Below are positions 22,941 through 30,893 of a DNA stretch of 35,364 bases, in pieces. This DNA comes from Pseudonocardia nigra. Its GTDB lineage: Bacteria; Actinomycetota; Actinomycetes; Mycobacteriales; Pseudonocardiaceae. Location: contig NZ_JAHKRK010000061.1 of assembly GCF_019396355.1 (NCBI RefSeq), forward strand, positions 1-35,364. The letters are read 5' to 3'. How positions within the stretch are numbered: the first letter of the stretch is position 1; every line of letters starts with the position of its first letter. Under the pieces are notes generated by a model. That model searched no databases. It was not told the DNA's origin and saw only the letters and a list, made by a program, of their open reading frames with translations. The translations under genes and the position numbers were made by a program.

Positions 22941-22944
22941 GTGA
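22867..22944 (+). CDS. Micro-ORF encoded by repeat unit 2 (25 residues)
   Basis: The GTG overlaps the stop of micro-ORF 1 and the TGA at 22942-22944 overlaps the pknA start region (GTGATG). The peptide [19 protein letters not shown] ends SASEEA. AGGAGG at the end of unit 1 lies four bases from this GTG. The 3-bp difference between the units keeps that spacing equal to the spacing before pknA. Whether the peptide accumulates is unknown. Confidence 0.5.
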   Translation: MTELARAPFSAATPFTSPTSASEEA

Positions 22945-24254
22945 TGAACGTTCTCGCCGCCGGGCAGAAGATCGCCGACCGCTACCAGCTGGAGCGGCGG
23001 ATCGCCGTGGGCGGGATGGGTGAGGTCTGGGAGGCCTCGGACACCCGGCTGGGTCGCAGCGTCGCCGTCAAGGTCCTGCGCCCCGAGCTGTCGGACGACC
23101 CGGAGTTCCTCCACCGGTTCCGCATCGAGGCGCGCACGGTCGCGTCGCTGGACCACTCCGGGATCGCCGCGGTCCACGACTACGGCGAGGACGACGGCCC
23201 GGCCCCCGGGCAGCACACCGCGTACCTGGTGATGGAGCTGGTCCGCGGCGAGCCGCTGTCCACGCTCATCGGGCGTGGCCCGATCGACCCCGACGAGACG
23301 CTGCGGCTGCTCGAGGAGGCCGGCTGGGCACTGCAGGCGGCCCACGAGCGCGGGTTCGTGCACCGCGACGTGAAGCCGGGCAACATCCTCGTCCGCACCG
23401 ACGGACTGGTGAAGCTCACCGACTTCGGAATCGCCAAGGCCGCCGACGCCGTGCCGGTCACGCGGTCTGGCATGGTGATGGGCACTGCCCACTACATCGC
23501 GCCGGAACAGGCGAGCGGTGCCGAGGCGGGCCCGGCGGGCGACGTCTACTCGCTCGGTATCGTCGGCTACGAGTGCCTCGCGGGGCACCGGCCCTTCCGT
23601 GCCGAGAGCGCCGTGGCGGTGGCGATGATGCAGGTGCGCGAGGAGCCGCCGCCGCTGCCCGCCGGCGTGCCGCAGGCCGCCCGCGAGCTCATCGACGCGG
23701 TGCTCGTCAAGGATCCCGGCCGGCGCTACGCCACGGGCGGCGAGTTCGCCCTCGCGGTCGCCGCCGTACGGCGCGGCGAGCCGCTGCCTGCGCCCGCGTC
23801 GGTCACCGGCGTCACCGCCGCCGTCCCGCTGCGGTCCACGGCCACCCCGTCCCGCGGCCGCAGTCGGGTTCCGCTGGGCACGCCGCCGCCAGCGGCCGCG
23901 CCGGCCCCCCATGAGTTCGGCGACACGCCCGAGCCGACACCGCCGCCGCGGCGCCGGTCGTCGGGCCATCCGCCGGTCGCGCCCGCTCCCCGTTCGGAGC
24001 CGCTGCGGCTGCAGCCCACCGCCGGAATGGGCCGCAGCCTGTTGCTCGTGCTGTTCGTGCTACTCACCGTGGCCGCCGTGGTGGTCGGGGTCTTCGTGTT
24101 CCGCGGACTCGGAGAGGGCGGCGCACAGCAGCCGGATGCGACCCCGAGCAGCGCGCCAGCGGGTACGGTGGCGGGCTGGAAGGGCGTCCTGGCCCGACCG
24201 GCGGCGCCCGGCGGGGGGCCGGGCCCGGTACTCCATGCCGGGGTCGCCCGGTGA
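22944..24254 (+). CDS. pknA: PknA: transmembrane Ser/Thr protein kinase
   Basis: A 436-residue Hanks-type kinase. The catalytic domain (13-275) has the glycine loop (AVGGMGEV), Lys43 in [13 protein letters not shown] (Asp142), DFG (Asp160) and an activation loop ending [11 protein letters not shown] Pro-rich juxtamembrane region leads to one span (about 365-386) and a short extracellular tail without PASTA domains, as expected for PknA. It regulates cell shape and division proteins. The ATG at 22944 lies four bases after AGGAGG; an adjacent in-frame GTG at 22941 is possible. It follows two MIRU-like units and ends in a GTGA overlap with another micro-ORF. Confidence 0.96.
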   Translation: MNVLAAGQKIADRYQLERRIAVGGMGEVWEASDTRLGRSVAVKVLRPELSDDPEFLHRFRIEARTVASLDHSGIAAVHDYGEDDGPAPGQHTAYLVMELVRGEPLSTLIGRGPIDPDETLRLLEEAGWALQAAHERGFVHRDVKPGNILVRTDGLVKLTDFGIAKAADAVPVTRSGMVMGTAHYIAPEQASGAEAGPAGDVYSLGIVGYECLAGHRPFRAESAVAVAMMQVREEPPPLPAGVPQAARELIDAVLVKDPGRRYATGGEFALAVAAVRRGEPLPAPASVTGVTAAVPLRSTATPSRGRSRVPLGTPPPAAAPAPHEFGDTPEPTPPPRRRSSGHPPVAPAPRSEPLRLQPTAGMGRSLLLVLFVLLTVAAVVVGVFVFRGLGEGGAQQPDATPSSAPAGTVAGWKGVLARPAAPGGGPGPVLHAGVAR

Positions 24255-24316
24255 ACCCGTCCAGCCGACGGTCCGGCGCCGGGGCGGCCGACAGGCCACC
24301 CCGACGGGCGACGTGA
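24251..24316 (+). CDS. 21-residue relay ORF after pknA
   Basis: The GTG overlaps the pknA stop (GTGA), and after 21 codons ([19 protein letters not shown]...) the TGA at 24314-24316 overlaps the GTG of a second micro-ORF. The peptide is basic and low in complexity, with no known motif. It is not related in sequence to the repeat units before pknA. It may act in translational coupling, or be a chance ORF. Confidence 0.35.
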   Translation: MNPSSRRSGAGAADRPPRRAT

Positions 24317-24366
24317 CCGGCATGATGTCCAGATCACCCATGACCCCCAGGAACTGGCAGCGATGA
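24313..24366 (+). CDS. 17-residue relay ORF before pknB
   Basis: The GTG overlaps the preceding micro-ORF (GTGA), and the stop at 24364-24366 overlaps the pknB ATG (ATGA). The peptide is [17 protein letters not shown]. With the preceding ORF it gives an unbroken chain of overlapping frames over the 108-bp pknA-pknB gap. No Shine-Dalgarno sequence precedes it. CAGGAACTGGCAGCG lies before pknB. Confidence 0.35.
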   Translation: MTGMMSRSPMTPRNWQR

Positions 24367-26291
24367 CCACCCCCCGACTGTTGTCCGAGCGCTATGAACT
24401 GGGCGAGGTGCTCGGTTACGGCGGCATGTCCGAGGTGCATCGCGGGCTCGACACGCGCCTGGGCCGCGACGTCGCCATCAAGGTGCTCCGGGCCGACCTC
24501 GCCCGCGACCCGCAGTTCCAGATGCGCTTCCGCCGCGAGGCCCAGAACGCCGCGGCCCTCAACCACCCCGCGATCGTCGCCGTGTACGACACCGGCGAGG
24601 TGCAGAGCGAGTTCGGCCCGCTGCCCTACATCGTCATGGAGTACGTGGACGGGCAGACGCTGCGCGAGATCGTCAAGACCACCGGACCGATGACCCAGCA
24701 GAAGGTCATCGAGGTGATGGCCGATGTCTGCGCAGCGCTCGACTTCAGCCACCGGCACAACATCATCCATCGTGACGTCAAGCCGGCCAACGTCATGATC
24801 AACCGTTCGGGCGCTGTGAAGGTGATGGACTTCGGCATCGCCCGGGCGCTCGGCGAGGGCCAGAACGTCACGCAGACGGCCGCGGTCATCGGCACGGCGC
24901 AGTACCTGTCGCCGGAGCAGGCGCGCGGCGAGGCCGTCGACGCCCGCAGCGATGTCTACGCGGCGGGCTGCGTGCTGTTCGAGCTGCTCACCGGGGAACC
25001 CCCGTTCACCGGCGACACCCCCGTCGCGGTGGCCTACCAGCACGTGCGGGAGGACCCACGGCGCCCGTCGGAGGTCAACCCGAGCGTGCCGGCCACGCTC
25101 GACGCCGTCGTGCTCAAGGCGTTGAGCAAGAACCCGGTCAACCGCTACCAGTCGGCCGCCGAGATGCGGTCGGACCTCGTGCGGGTGCGCAGCGGGCAGA
25201 ACCCGATGGCCCCGCTGGTGATGAGCGAGGACGAGCGCACCGCGATGCTCGCGCCGCCGCGGAGCACCGGCCCCACCCGCCGGCTCAACGGCTCCCGGCA
25301 CACCGCCGCCGCGCCCGTCCCGGACTACGACTACTACGACGACGAGCCCCCGCGCAACAGCACCGGTAAGACGATCGGGATCGCCGCGGCGGTGCTGATC
25401 GCGCTCGGGCTCGTCGGGTTCGTCGCGTTCCAGCTGCTCCGCGGTTCACCGCCACCGGCGATGGTGGCCGTACCCAACGTCGTCGGGCAGTCGGAGACGG
25501 ACGCCCGCAACCAGATCATCGCGGCTGATCTGGTGGTGCGCGAGGTCCGGCCCGTCGAGTCGGAGGTCGGCGAGGTCGGCCAGGTCCTGTCCACCGAGCC
25601 CCCCGTGGGGCAGTCGGTGCAGGAGGGTTCCGCGGTCGCACTCCTGGTCGGCGAGGGTCCCGCCACCGCCGCCGTCCCACCGCTCGAAGGCAGGACCGTG
25701 GAGGAAGCGGGCCGGCTGCTCCAGGAACGCGGGCTGACCCTCGGCGAGCAGACGACCCGGGAGACGTCCGACTCCGACATGGTGGGGCGCGTCCTCGAGT
25801 CCACGCCGCGGGCCGGCGAGGAGGTCGAGGGCGGGAGCGCCGTCGCCGTGGTCGTCGGCACCGAACCCACCACCGTCGCAGTACCCGACGTGTCCGGCCT
25901 CGACCAGAACGCCGCCCAGCAGCGGCTCGGCCAGGCCGGGTTCACGGTCCAGGTGCAGCAGGTCAGCGGCCCCGGCGAGGAGGGCGCCGTCGTCGGTACG
26001 AACCCGGTGGCGGGCACCCAGGTGCAGCGGGGCTCCCAGGTGACGCTGCAGGTCTCCAGCGGCGACCAGATCGAGATCCCCGACGTGATCGGTCTGGAGC
26101 CACAGGACGCCGTCGAGGAGCTCCAGGAGGCGGGCTTCCAGCGCGTCGGCCGGGAGAGCCGGCCGACCACCAACGAGTCGGAGGACAACCGGGTGATCGG
26201 CCTGTCCACCGGCGATGCCACCACGGCGTCGCCCGACGAGCAGATCATCGTGTACTTCGGGCGCTACCCCGGCGGGATCTTCGACAACTAG
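24363..26291 (+). CDS. pknB: PknB: PASTA-domain Ser/Thr protein kinase
   Basis: A 642-residue essential-type kinase sensing muropeptides/lipid II. The kinase domain (10-275) has Lys40 in AIKVL, HRDVKPAN (Asp138), DFG (Asp156) and activation-loop Thr170/Thr172 in NVTQTAAVIGTAQY, matching the phosphorylated pair of mycobacterial PknB. One span lies near 336-358. Four extracellular PASTA repeats follow (starting about 368, 433, 501 and 568), each with the V-P-x-V/L-x-G pattern such as VPNVVGQSETDA and VPDVSGLDQNAA. The sequence ends YFGRYPGGIFDN. The start overlaps the preceding micro-ORF. Confidence 0.97.
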   Translation: MTTPRLLSERYELGEVLGYGGMSEVHRGLDTRLGRDVAIKVLRADLARDPQFQMRFRREAQNAAALNHPAIVAVYDTGEVQSEFGPLPYIVMEYVDGQTLREIVKTTGPMTQQKVIEVMADVCAALDFSHRHNIIHRDVKPANVMINRSGAVKVMDFGIARALGEGQNVTQTAAVIGTAQYLSPEQARGEAVDARSDVYAAGCVLFELLTGEPPFTGDTPVAVAYQHVREDPRRPSEVNPSVPATLDAVVLKALSKNPVNRYQSAAEMRSDLVRVRSGQNPMAPLVMSEDERTAMLAPPRSTGPTRRLNGSRHTAAAPVPDYDYYDDEPPRNSTGKTIGIAAAVLIALGLVGFVAFQLLRGSPPPAMVAVPNVVGQSETDARNQIIAADLVVREVRPVESEVGEVGQVLSTEPPVGQSVQEGSAVALLVGEGPATAAVPPLEGRTVEEAGRLLQERGLTLGEQTTRETSDSDMVGRVLESTPRAGEEVEGGSAVAVVVGTEPTTVAVPDVSGLDQNAAQQRLGQAGFTVQVQQVSGPGEEGAVVGTNPVAGTQVQRGSQVTLQVSSGDQIEIPDVIGLEPQDAVEELQEAGFQRVGRESRPTTNESEDNRVIGLSTGDATTASPDEQIIVYFGRYPGGIFDN

Positions 26292-26328
26292 CGCGACACC
26301 CGCGCCGACCCACGGGGACACTGAAGCC

Positions 26329-26964
26329 ATGCGCGTGCTCGTCATCGACAACTACGACAGCTTCGTCTACAACCTGGTGCAGTACCTCGCCCAGCTCGGC
26401 GCCGACCCGGTGGTGCGCCGCAACGACGAGGTCGACCTCGACGAGCTGGCCGAGGTCGACGGGGTGCTGGTGAGCCCCGGGCCGGGCACGCCGGAGCGGG
26501 CGGGCGCGAGCATCGAGGTGATCCGCCGCAGCGCCGACCGGGAGCTGCCGCTGCTCGGGGTCTGCCTGGGGCACCAGGCGATCGGCGTGGCCTGGGGCGG
26601 GGTGGTCGAGCGCGCCCCGGAGCTGCTGCACGGCAAGACGTCGCTGGTGCACCACCGAGGCGACGGGCTGCTCACCGGCCTGCCCGACCCGTTCGTCGCC
26701 ACCCGGTACCACTCCCTGACGATCCGCCCGGACACGCTGCCCGACGCCCTGGAGGTGACCGGGCAGACCGACAGCGGCGTGATCATGGCCATCCGGCACC
26801 GGGAGCTGCCGGTGGTCGGTGTCCAGTTCCACCCGGAGTCCGTGCTCACCGAGGGCGGGCACCGGCTGCTCGCGAACTGGATGGCGAGCGCGGGGCACCC
26901 GGTCCCGGAGCCCACCGTCGCGGCCCTCGGCGCCGAGGCGGCGGCGGTGAGCGCCGGCGTCTGA
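26329..26964 (+). CDS. pabA: Aminodeoxychorismate/anthranilate synthase component II (glutamine amidotransferase)
   Basis: A 211-residue class I glutamine amidotransferase that supplies ammonia to PabB or TrpE for folate or tryptophan synthesis. It has [18 protein letters not shown] at the N-terminus, an oxyanion-loop [12 protein letters not shown], nucleophile Cys79 in [12 protein letters not shown], and catalytic His168/Glu170 in GVQFHPES. The family is annotated as pabA or trpG next to pknB in many actinobacteria. Here it is on the same strand, 37 bp after pknB, so it may be read from the kinase operon. A 20-residue Ala-rich tail is extra. The choice between pabA and trpG is not possible from sequence alone. 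Confidence 0.93.
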   Translation: MRVLVIDNYDSFVYNLVQYLAQLGADPVVRRNDEVDLDELAEVDGVLVSPGPGTPERAGASIEVIRRSADRELPLLGVCLGHQAIGVAWGGVVERAPELLHGKTSLVHHRGDGLLTGLPDPFVATRYHSLTIRPDTLPDALEVTGQTDSGVIMAIRHRELPVVGVQFHPESVLTEGGHRLLANWMASAGHPVPEPTVAALGAEAAAVSAGV

Positions 26965-26987
26965 GTTCCGATCGCGGGGACGCACGC

Positions 26988-26993
26988 TACCGT
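26988..26993 (+). promoter_or_regulatory. Putative crgA -10 element
   Basis: TACCGT (TANNNT) lies 37 bp ahead of the crgA ATG. A TTCCGA, a partial match to a -35 box, lies 16 bp upstream at 26966-26971. This gives crgA a likely promoter of its own, separate from pabA. Confidence 0.45.
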
Positions 26994-27029
26994 GGAGGCA
27001 AGCACCCCGAACGTCACGCGAGGTCACGC

Positions 27030-27296
27030 ATGCCGAAGTCCAAGGTCCGGAAGAAGGCGGTCTACACGCCGCCGCCGAACGAGCGGAACACCACGCCGGT
27101 CAAGGTCGCGGGTCCGACGCATCCGGTGTACATCGCCGTGATGCTGGGCCTGATGCTCGCCGGGCTGGTCTGGCTCGTCGTCAACTACCTCGCCGGACCG
27201 TCCATCCCGTTCATGGACCAGCTCGGCCCGTGGAACTTCGCCATCGGCTTCTCACTCGTGGTGATCGGCTTGTTGATGACCATGCGGTGGCGCTGA
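27030..27296 (+). CDS. crgA: CrgA: cell division inhibitor/septation protein
   Basis: An 88-residue membrane protein with the family N-terminus [15 protein letters not shown], then two spans ([20 protein letters not shown] and [18 protein letters not shown]) and a short basic end MRWR. CrgA binds FtsZ, FtsQ, FtsI and PBPs at the septum, and controls septum formation in streptomycetes and mycobacteria. The length is typical. AGGTC precedes the ATG, and a -10-like TACCGT is 37 bp upstream. Its place beside the kinase operon is conserved in actinobacteria. Confidence 0.96.
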   Translation: MPKSKVRKKAVYTPPPNERNTTPVKVAGPTHPVYIAVMLGLMLAGLVWLVVNYLAGPSIPFMDQLGPWNFAIGFSLVVIGLLMTMRWR

Positions 27297-27330
27297 TCAG
27301 CGGAAAGACACCCCTGTAAGCCGTCCCCAG

Positions 27331-27352
27331 TGTGGACAGCACCTGTGGACAA
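27331..27352. other. Two DnaA-box-like 9-mers
   Basis: TGTGGACAG (27331-27339) and TGTGGACAA (27344-27352) lie 13 bp apart in the same orientation. The second is the exact reverse complement of the actinobacterial DnaA box TTGTCCACA; the first differs at one position. They fall in the short gap between crgA and the next gene. The locus is expected to lie near oriC. Two boxes are too few for an origin, but could act as a DnaA-titrating or regulatory site. Confidence 0.55.
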
Positions 27353-27358
27353 GTTACG

Positions 27359-27802
27359 TTGAGTGATCAAATCGGGGGCGCCCGCGAGTGGAGCCCCGCT
27401 GTCGGACTGGTGGTCTGCGCCTGGCTCATCGCCGCGGGCGCGGCCGCGTGGTGCGCCGCGCTGTGGGCGGCCGGGGCCGATCCGGCGGGGCGGTTGCTCG
27501 CCGGCGTGGGCGCAGTCGGGTTCGCAGTGGCCGCCCTGTTCGGCACGCGCGCACGTCCCCGGCTGCGCGCCGACGCCGATGGGATCACCGTCGGCGGTCT
27601 GTTCGGTGCCCGGCACCACCCGTGGCCGCTCGTCCAGGACGTGCGCGTGCTTCGGGTCCGCCGCTTCGGCCGGGAGACCTCACTCCTGGAGGTCGACACC
27701 GTCACACCGGCCGGAGGCGAGCGGCTCCTGGTCTTCGGCAGGCTCGACCTCGCCGAGGACCCGGAGGACGTGGTGCCGCAGCTGCTCGCCGTGCGCCCCT
27801 GA
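27359..27802 (+). CDS. PH-domain-like small membrane protein
   Basis: About 147 residues. Two N-terminal spans (WSPAVGLVVCAWLIAAGAAA and LLAGVGAVGFAVAALFG) are followed by a cytoplasmic bacterial PH-like domain (RPRLRADADGITVGGLFGAR, HHPWPLVQDVRVLRVRRFGR, SLLEVDTV). Small membrane PH-like proteins are found at this position (between crgA and ppiA) in other actinobacteria; I recall Rv0010c in M. tuberculosis. The start is uncertain: TTG at 27359 was taken, but the in-frame GTG at 27332 would add nine residues and place the DnaA-like boxes inside the gene. The function is unknown. Confidence 0.72.
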   Translation: MSDQIGGAREWSPAVGLVVCAWLIAAGAAAWCAALWAAGADPAGRLLAGVGAVGFAVAALFGTRARPRLRADADGITVGGLFGARHHPWPLVQDVRVLRVRRFGRETSLLEVDTVTPAGGERLLVFGRLDLAEDPEDVVPQLLAVRP

Positions 27803-27906
27803 TCCCCGTCCGGCCTTGTCGGCCAGCCCCGTTCGGCGCAGTGCCCCTCACGGATGGTGTCCACGGATCGCCCGCACGAGCGTCGTCAGCGGCGCCCACA
27901 TCTGCC

Positions 27907-27912
27907 TACCAT
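27907..27912 (+). promoter_or_regulatory. Putative -10 element of the Cys-rich peptide gene
   Basis: TACCAT lies 33 bp before the ATG of the 23-codon gene. The strong ribosome site AAAGGAG (27928-27934) lies between them, five bases from the ATG. No clear -35 hexamer is seen. Confidence 0.4.
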
Positions 27913-27939
27913 CGGGAACAGGCGACGAAAGGAGTCTGG

Positions 27940-28011
27940 ATGGTAGAGACGAAACCGATGCGGGGCACCGACGGCTGCACCTCCGGTTGCGGCTGCGGAA
28001 CCCCCGCTTGA
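27940..28011 (+). CDS. 23-residue cysteine-rich peptide, free-standing gene
   Basis: A tiny ORF with all the parts of a gene. A -10-like TACCAT and a near-consensus ribosome site (GAAAGGAG, five bases from the ATG) precede it; a perfect 10-bp terminator hairpin starts 19 bp after its stop. The peptide begins MVETKPMRGTDG and ends GCTSGCGCGTPA, with cysteines at 13, 17 and 19. It has no signal peptide or membrane span. Possibilities are a small metal-binding peptide, a RiPP precursor (no modifying enzyme is nearby), or a leader peptide sensing cysteine supply (no downstream gene follows on this strand). I do not recognise a family. Confidence 0.65.
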   Translation: MVETKPMRGTDGCTSGCGCGTPA

Positions 28012-28030
28012 CCCATCCCGACGAGTCCGC

Positions 28031-28056
28031 GGGGCCACCCTGACGAGGGTGGCCCC
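28031..28056. terminator. Strong bidirectional terminator hairpin
   Basis: GGGGCCACCC and GGGTGGCCCC form a perfect 10-bp stem around a six-base loop (TGACGA). It lies between the Cys-rich peptide gene (plus) and the rhomboid gene (minus), so it can serve both. Confidence 0.8.
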
Positions 28057-28073
28057 GCCGTCGTTCGCGCCGG

Positions 28074-28955
28074 CTACAGCAGCACGGCTCCAACGATCAC
28101 GAGCAGCATCAGCAGCGCGAGCGCACCCAACGCGCCGGCCTGCACGGCCGTGCGGTTGCGGGGTGGCGCGTAGACGAGCGCTGCGGTGGCGGCCGCGCCG
28201 ACCACGAGACCGCCGAGGTGGCCGATCAGCGAGATCCCGGGGATGACCACACTGATCACGACGTTCACCACGATCAGCCCGATCACCTGACCGGCGGGCA
28301 CCCGCATCCGGCGCAGGACGACGGCCAGCCCACCCATCAGGCCGAACACCGCCCCGGACGCGCCGGCCACCATCTGGTTGGGCGCGTAGAACAGCATCAC
28401 CGCGGCGGCCCCGCCGAGCAGTGCCACCAGGTAGACGGCCAGGAACCGGCCGCGGCCGAGCACCGTCTCCATGTCCCGGCCGAGCACCCACAACGCCATC
28501 ATGTTGAACAGCAGGTGGATCGGCCCGATGTGCAGGAAGCCGGACGTCAGCACCCGCCACCACTCGCCCGCCGCCACGAGCCCGGGCACCAGGGCCCACT
28601 CGCGGAACAGCGGTGCCGCGACGTTGCCGTTCAGGCTGCCCGCCTGCGCCACCGTCCACACGAAGATTGCGGTGTTGAGGACGATCAGCGCGGGCACCAC
28701 GATCGGCTTGCCACCGAGCTCCGCGCCCGCCACCGTGGTGCCGCGGCGGACACCGCTGCGCCCTTGCGCCACGCAGTCGACGCACTGGTAGCCCACGGAG
28801 GCCTCCCGCAGGCACTCCGGACAGGCGGGACGACCGCACCGGGTGCAGCTCAGCCCCGTGGCGCGGTCCGGATGCCGGACGCACACCGCGGACGGTCCGG
28901 TGGGCTGCCCACCGGGGTACGGGGGCGGAGTGGGCGGCCCGGCGGGGTAGCTCAC
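28074..28955 (-). CDS. Rhomboid family intramembrane serine protease with N-terminal zinc ribbon
   Basis: A 293-residue rhomboid. The N-terminus is Pro-rich, followed by a Cys/His B-box-like zinc ribbon (CVRHPDRATGLSCTRCGRPA and CPECL ... YQCVDC, residues 25-61). The membrane domain has the WWRVLTSGFLHIGPIHLLFN loop, the catalytic Ser200 in GASGAVFGLMG and His246 in GHLGGLVVGA, so the Ser-His dyad is intact. It cleaves membrane proteins within the bilayer; the substrate is unknown. The GTG start is 7 bp downstream of the ppiA stop on the same strand, so they form an operon. Confidence 0.94.
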   Translation of the reverse strand: MSYPAGPPTPPPYPGGQPTGPSAVCVRHPDRATGLSCTRCGRPACPECLREASVGYQCVDCVAQGRSGVRRGTTVAGAELGGKPIVVPALIVLNTAIFVWTVAQAGSLNGNVAAPLFREWALVPGLVAAGEWWRVLTSGFLHIGPIHLLFNMMALWVLGRDMETVLGRGRFLAVYLVALLGGAAAVMLFYAPNQMVAGASGAVFGLMGGLAVVLRRMRVPAGQVIGLIVVNVVISVVIPGISLIGHLGGLVVGAAATAALVYAPPRNRTAVQAGALGALALLMLLVIVGAVLL

Positions 28956-28962
28956 GACCGAG

Positions 28963-29499
28963 TCAGTTCGCGATCTCGATGTGCTGGATCACCACGTCGT
29001 TCAGCGGCCGGTCGGACCGGTCGGTGGCGGTGGTGGCGATGGCGTCCACGACGGCGCGCGACTCGGCGTCGGCGACCTCACCGAAGATCGTGTGGCGGCG
29101 GTTGAGGTGCGGGGTGGGGCCGACGGTGATGAAGAACTGCGAGCCGTTGGTGCCGGGCCCGGCGTTCGCCATCGCGAGCAGGTAGGGCCGGTCGAACCGC
29201 AGGTCCGGATGGAACTCGTCGGCGAACTGGTAGCCGGGCCCACCGCGGCCGGTGCCCGTGGGGTCGCCACCCTGGATCATGAAGCCGCTGATCACACGGT
29301 GGAAGATCGAGCCGTCGTAGAACGGGCCGGAGTCGCCACCGCCGGCGTTCGGCTGTGAGTAGCTCTTCCCGCCCGTCGAGAGCCCGACGAAGTTCTCCAC
29401 CGTCTTCGGCGCGTGATCGGGCAACAGGGTGATCCGGATGTCGCCCTGGTTGGTCCGCAGCGTCGCGGTGTTCTTCGCGTTGCCTGGTTCTGTCACCAC
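28963..29499 (-). CDS. ppiA: Cyclophilin-type peptidyl-prolyl cis-trans isomerase
   Basis: A 178-residue cytoplasmic cyclophilin that catalyses proline isomerisation in protein folding. It has the catalytic signature [20 protein letters not shown] (with Arg), then [31 protein letters not shown] and a final VVIQHIEI strand. No signal peptide is present. Length and position near crgA match actinobacterial ppiA. It lies between a hydrolase gene 28 bp upstream and the rhomboid gene 7 bp downstream, all on the minus strand. Confidence 0.96.
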   Translation of the reverse strand: MVTEPGNAKNTATLRTNQGDIRITLLPDHAPKTVENFVGLSTGGKSYSQPNAGGGDSGPFYDGSIFHRVISGFMIQGGDPTGTGRGGPGYQFADEFHPDLRFDRPYLLAMANAGPGTNGSQFFITVGPTPHLNRRHTIFGEVADAESRAVVDAIATTATDRSDRPLNDVVIQHIEIAN

Positions 29500-29527
29500 C
29501 CCATGGTGCCAGCCGGGCGCCGAGCCG

Positions 29528-30658
29528 TCAGCGCTGCACCTCGTCGAGGACCTCCGACAGGAAGTCGGTGACCGCCCGCTCGTACGCCGCCGGGTCGGCG
29601 TTCCACGCTCCGGTGTGCTCGACCCCGGGCACCTCCAGGTAGCGCATCGGCCAGTCCAGGCCGGGCGCCGCTGCGACGAGCGCCCGGCTGGGCCCCACCG
29701 GAACCGCGGTGTCGGCGTCGGTGTGCACGACGAAGGTGGGCGGCCGCACGGTCGGCGGGTGCAGGCGCAGGTCGAACTGGTCGAAGTCGATGCCGATCCG
29801 CCTGCTGGTGACCGCGGTGGCCAGCGGCGTCAGCCCCGGTGGCAACCTCCGGTTGCGGGCCTGTTGGCGCAGCGTGGCGCGCCAGTCCACGAGCGGCGCG
29901 TCCCACACGACCGCGGCCACGTCCGACGCATCGGCGGAGCGGTCCAGGAAGGCACCGGTTATCGCGCCGCCCATCGACCACCCGAAGAGGACCACACGCC
30001 GCGCCCCGTGCCGCCTGGCGTACCGGACGGCGGCCTCGACGTCGGCCCACTCGGTGTCGCCCAGGTGGTAGTAGCCGTCCGGGCTCGGCGGCGCGCCCTC
30101 GTCGTTGCGATAGCTCGTGATGAGCACGGGGTACCCGCGCTCGTGCAGGGCGGGCAGGATGCGCAGCGCCTCGCGGCGGGAGCCACCCCGGCCGTGCACG
30201 GTGACCACCCACGTGTCGCCTTCCGCCGGGACGAACCAGGCGGGGCAGGGGCCGAGCGGGGTCGGCACGTCGACGTCGTCGAAGGCCAGCCCGCGGGCGG
30301 CTGGGTCGGGGTCGAACGGGCCGGTGTCGAGCACGGCGCGGGCCCGGGCGGGCGGCACCGGCCCGGCGAGCAGCGAGCGCACCACCTCCCGGCGGCGCAG
30401 CGTCAGCACCGGGCCCAGCACCGCCAGTCGCTCCGCACCGGCGGCGTCGACCCACCGGAGCCCCCACACGCCGGGCTGCACGGTGAGCCGGCTGGTCGCG
30501 AGCATCACGGTGGTGTCATCGGCCCCGAGCACCCGCTCCGGGTACACGGGACGCTGCGAGGTGTCCAGGAGGACTGACGAGTAGAACCATCCGAGCCCGA
30601 TCGCGCCGGCGCCGATTCCGGCCCCGAGCCCGGCCCCCACACGACCCAGAAGCGCCAT
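29528..30658 (-). CDS. Alpha/beta-hydrolase, membrane-anchored
   Basis: A 376-residue serine hydrolase. An N-terminal Gly/Ala-rich span ([19 protein letters not shown]) probably anchors or exports it. The hydrolase core starts about residue 140 with [19 protein letters not shown], has the nucleophile elbow GWSMGG (Ser228), Asp in [13 protein letters not shown] and His in VEHTGAW, so the triad looks complete. The start was set at 30658 (MALLGRVG) because the span follows at once; an upstream in-frame start at 30697 would add 13 residues. It precedes ppiA by 28 bp in the same operon. The substrate is unknown. Confidence 0.85.
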   Translation of the reverse strand: MALLGRVGAGLGAGIGAGAIGLGWFYSSVLLDTSQRPVYPERVLGADDTTVMLATSRLTVQPGVWGLRWVDAAGAERLAVLGPVLTLRRREVVRSLLAGPVPPARARAVLDTGPFDPDPAARGLAFDDVDVPTPLGPCPAWFVPAEGDTWVVTVHGRGGSRREALRILPALHERGYPVLITSYRNDEGAPPSPDGYYHLGDTEWADVEAAVRYARRHGARRVVLFGWSMGGAITGAFLDRSADASDVAAVVWDAPLVDWRATLRQQARNRRLPPGLTPLATAVTSRRIGIDFDQFDLRLHPPTVRPPTFVVHTDADTAVPVGPSRALVAAAPGLDWPMRYLEVPGVEHTGAWNADPAAYERAVTDFLSEVLDEVQR

Positions 30659-30830
30659 TCCCGAAATGATGCCCGGCTTCGCATCGCGAATCCGCACCGG
30701 CCCGGCACGTCAAGCACCGGCAGGTCACCCGGGTTGGTGAAAGGGTCTGTCACCTGCGTATACGGCGCCACTGGAACGGGTGAACCGCTGGTTCTCGACG
30801 GGGAACGACACAACTCGGACCGCACGGGTT

Positions 30831-30852
30831 CGTTGATCCCGGCAGATCAACG
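30831..30852. promoter_or_regulatory. Perfect 8-bp-arm inverted repeat, candidate operator
   Basis: CGTTGATC-CCGGCA-GATCAACG is a 22-bp perfect inverted repeat about 42 bp upstream of the secreted protein gene at 30894. It lies in the 235-bp divergent region between that gene and the alpha/beta-hydrolase. The dyad symmetry fits a dimeric regulator. A looser GTTGA/TCAAC dyad occurs at 31557-31577, ahead of the membrane protein gene at 31605. Confidence 0.5.
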
Positions 30853-30893
30853 TCGCAACTGGACGGCAGCCAGTACCGAAAGGATTCACCTTC

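Noticed and set aside
27940..28011. Cys-rich micro-ORF as a methanobactin or mycofactocin precursor
   Set aside because: No matching core motif and no maturation enzymes (MbnB/C or a radical SAM protein) anywhere in the window.
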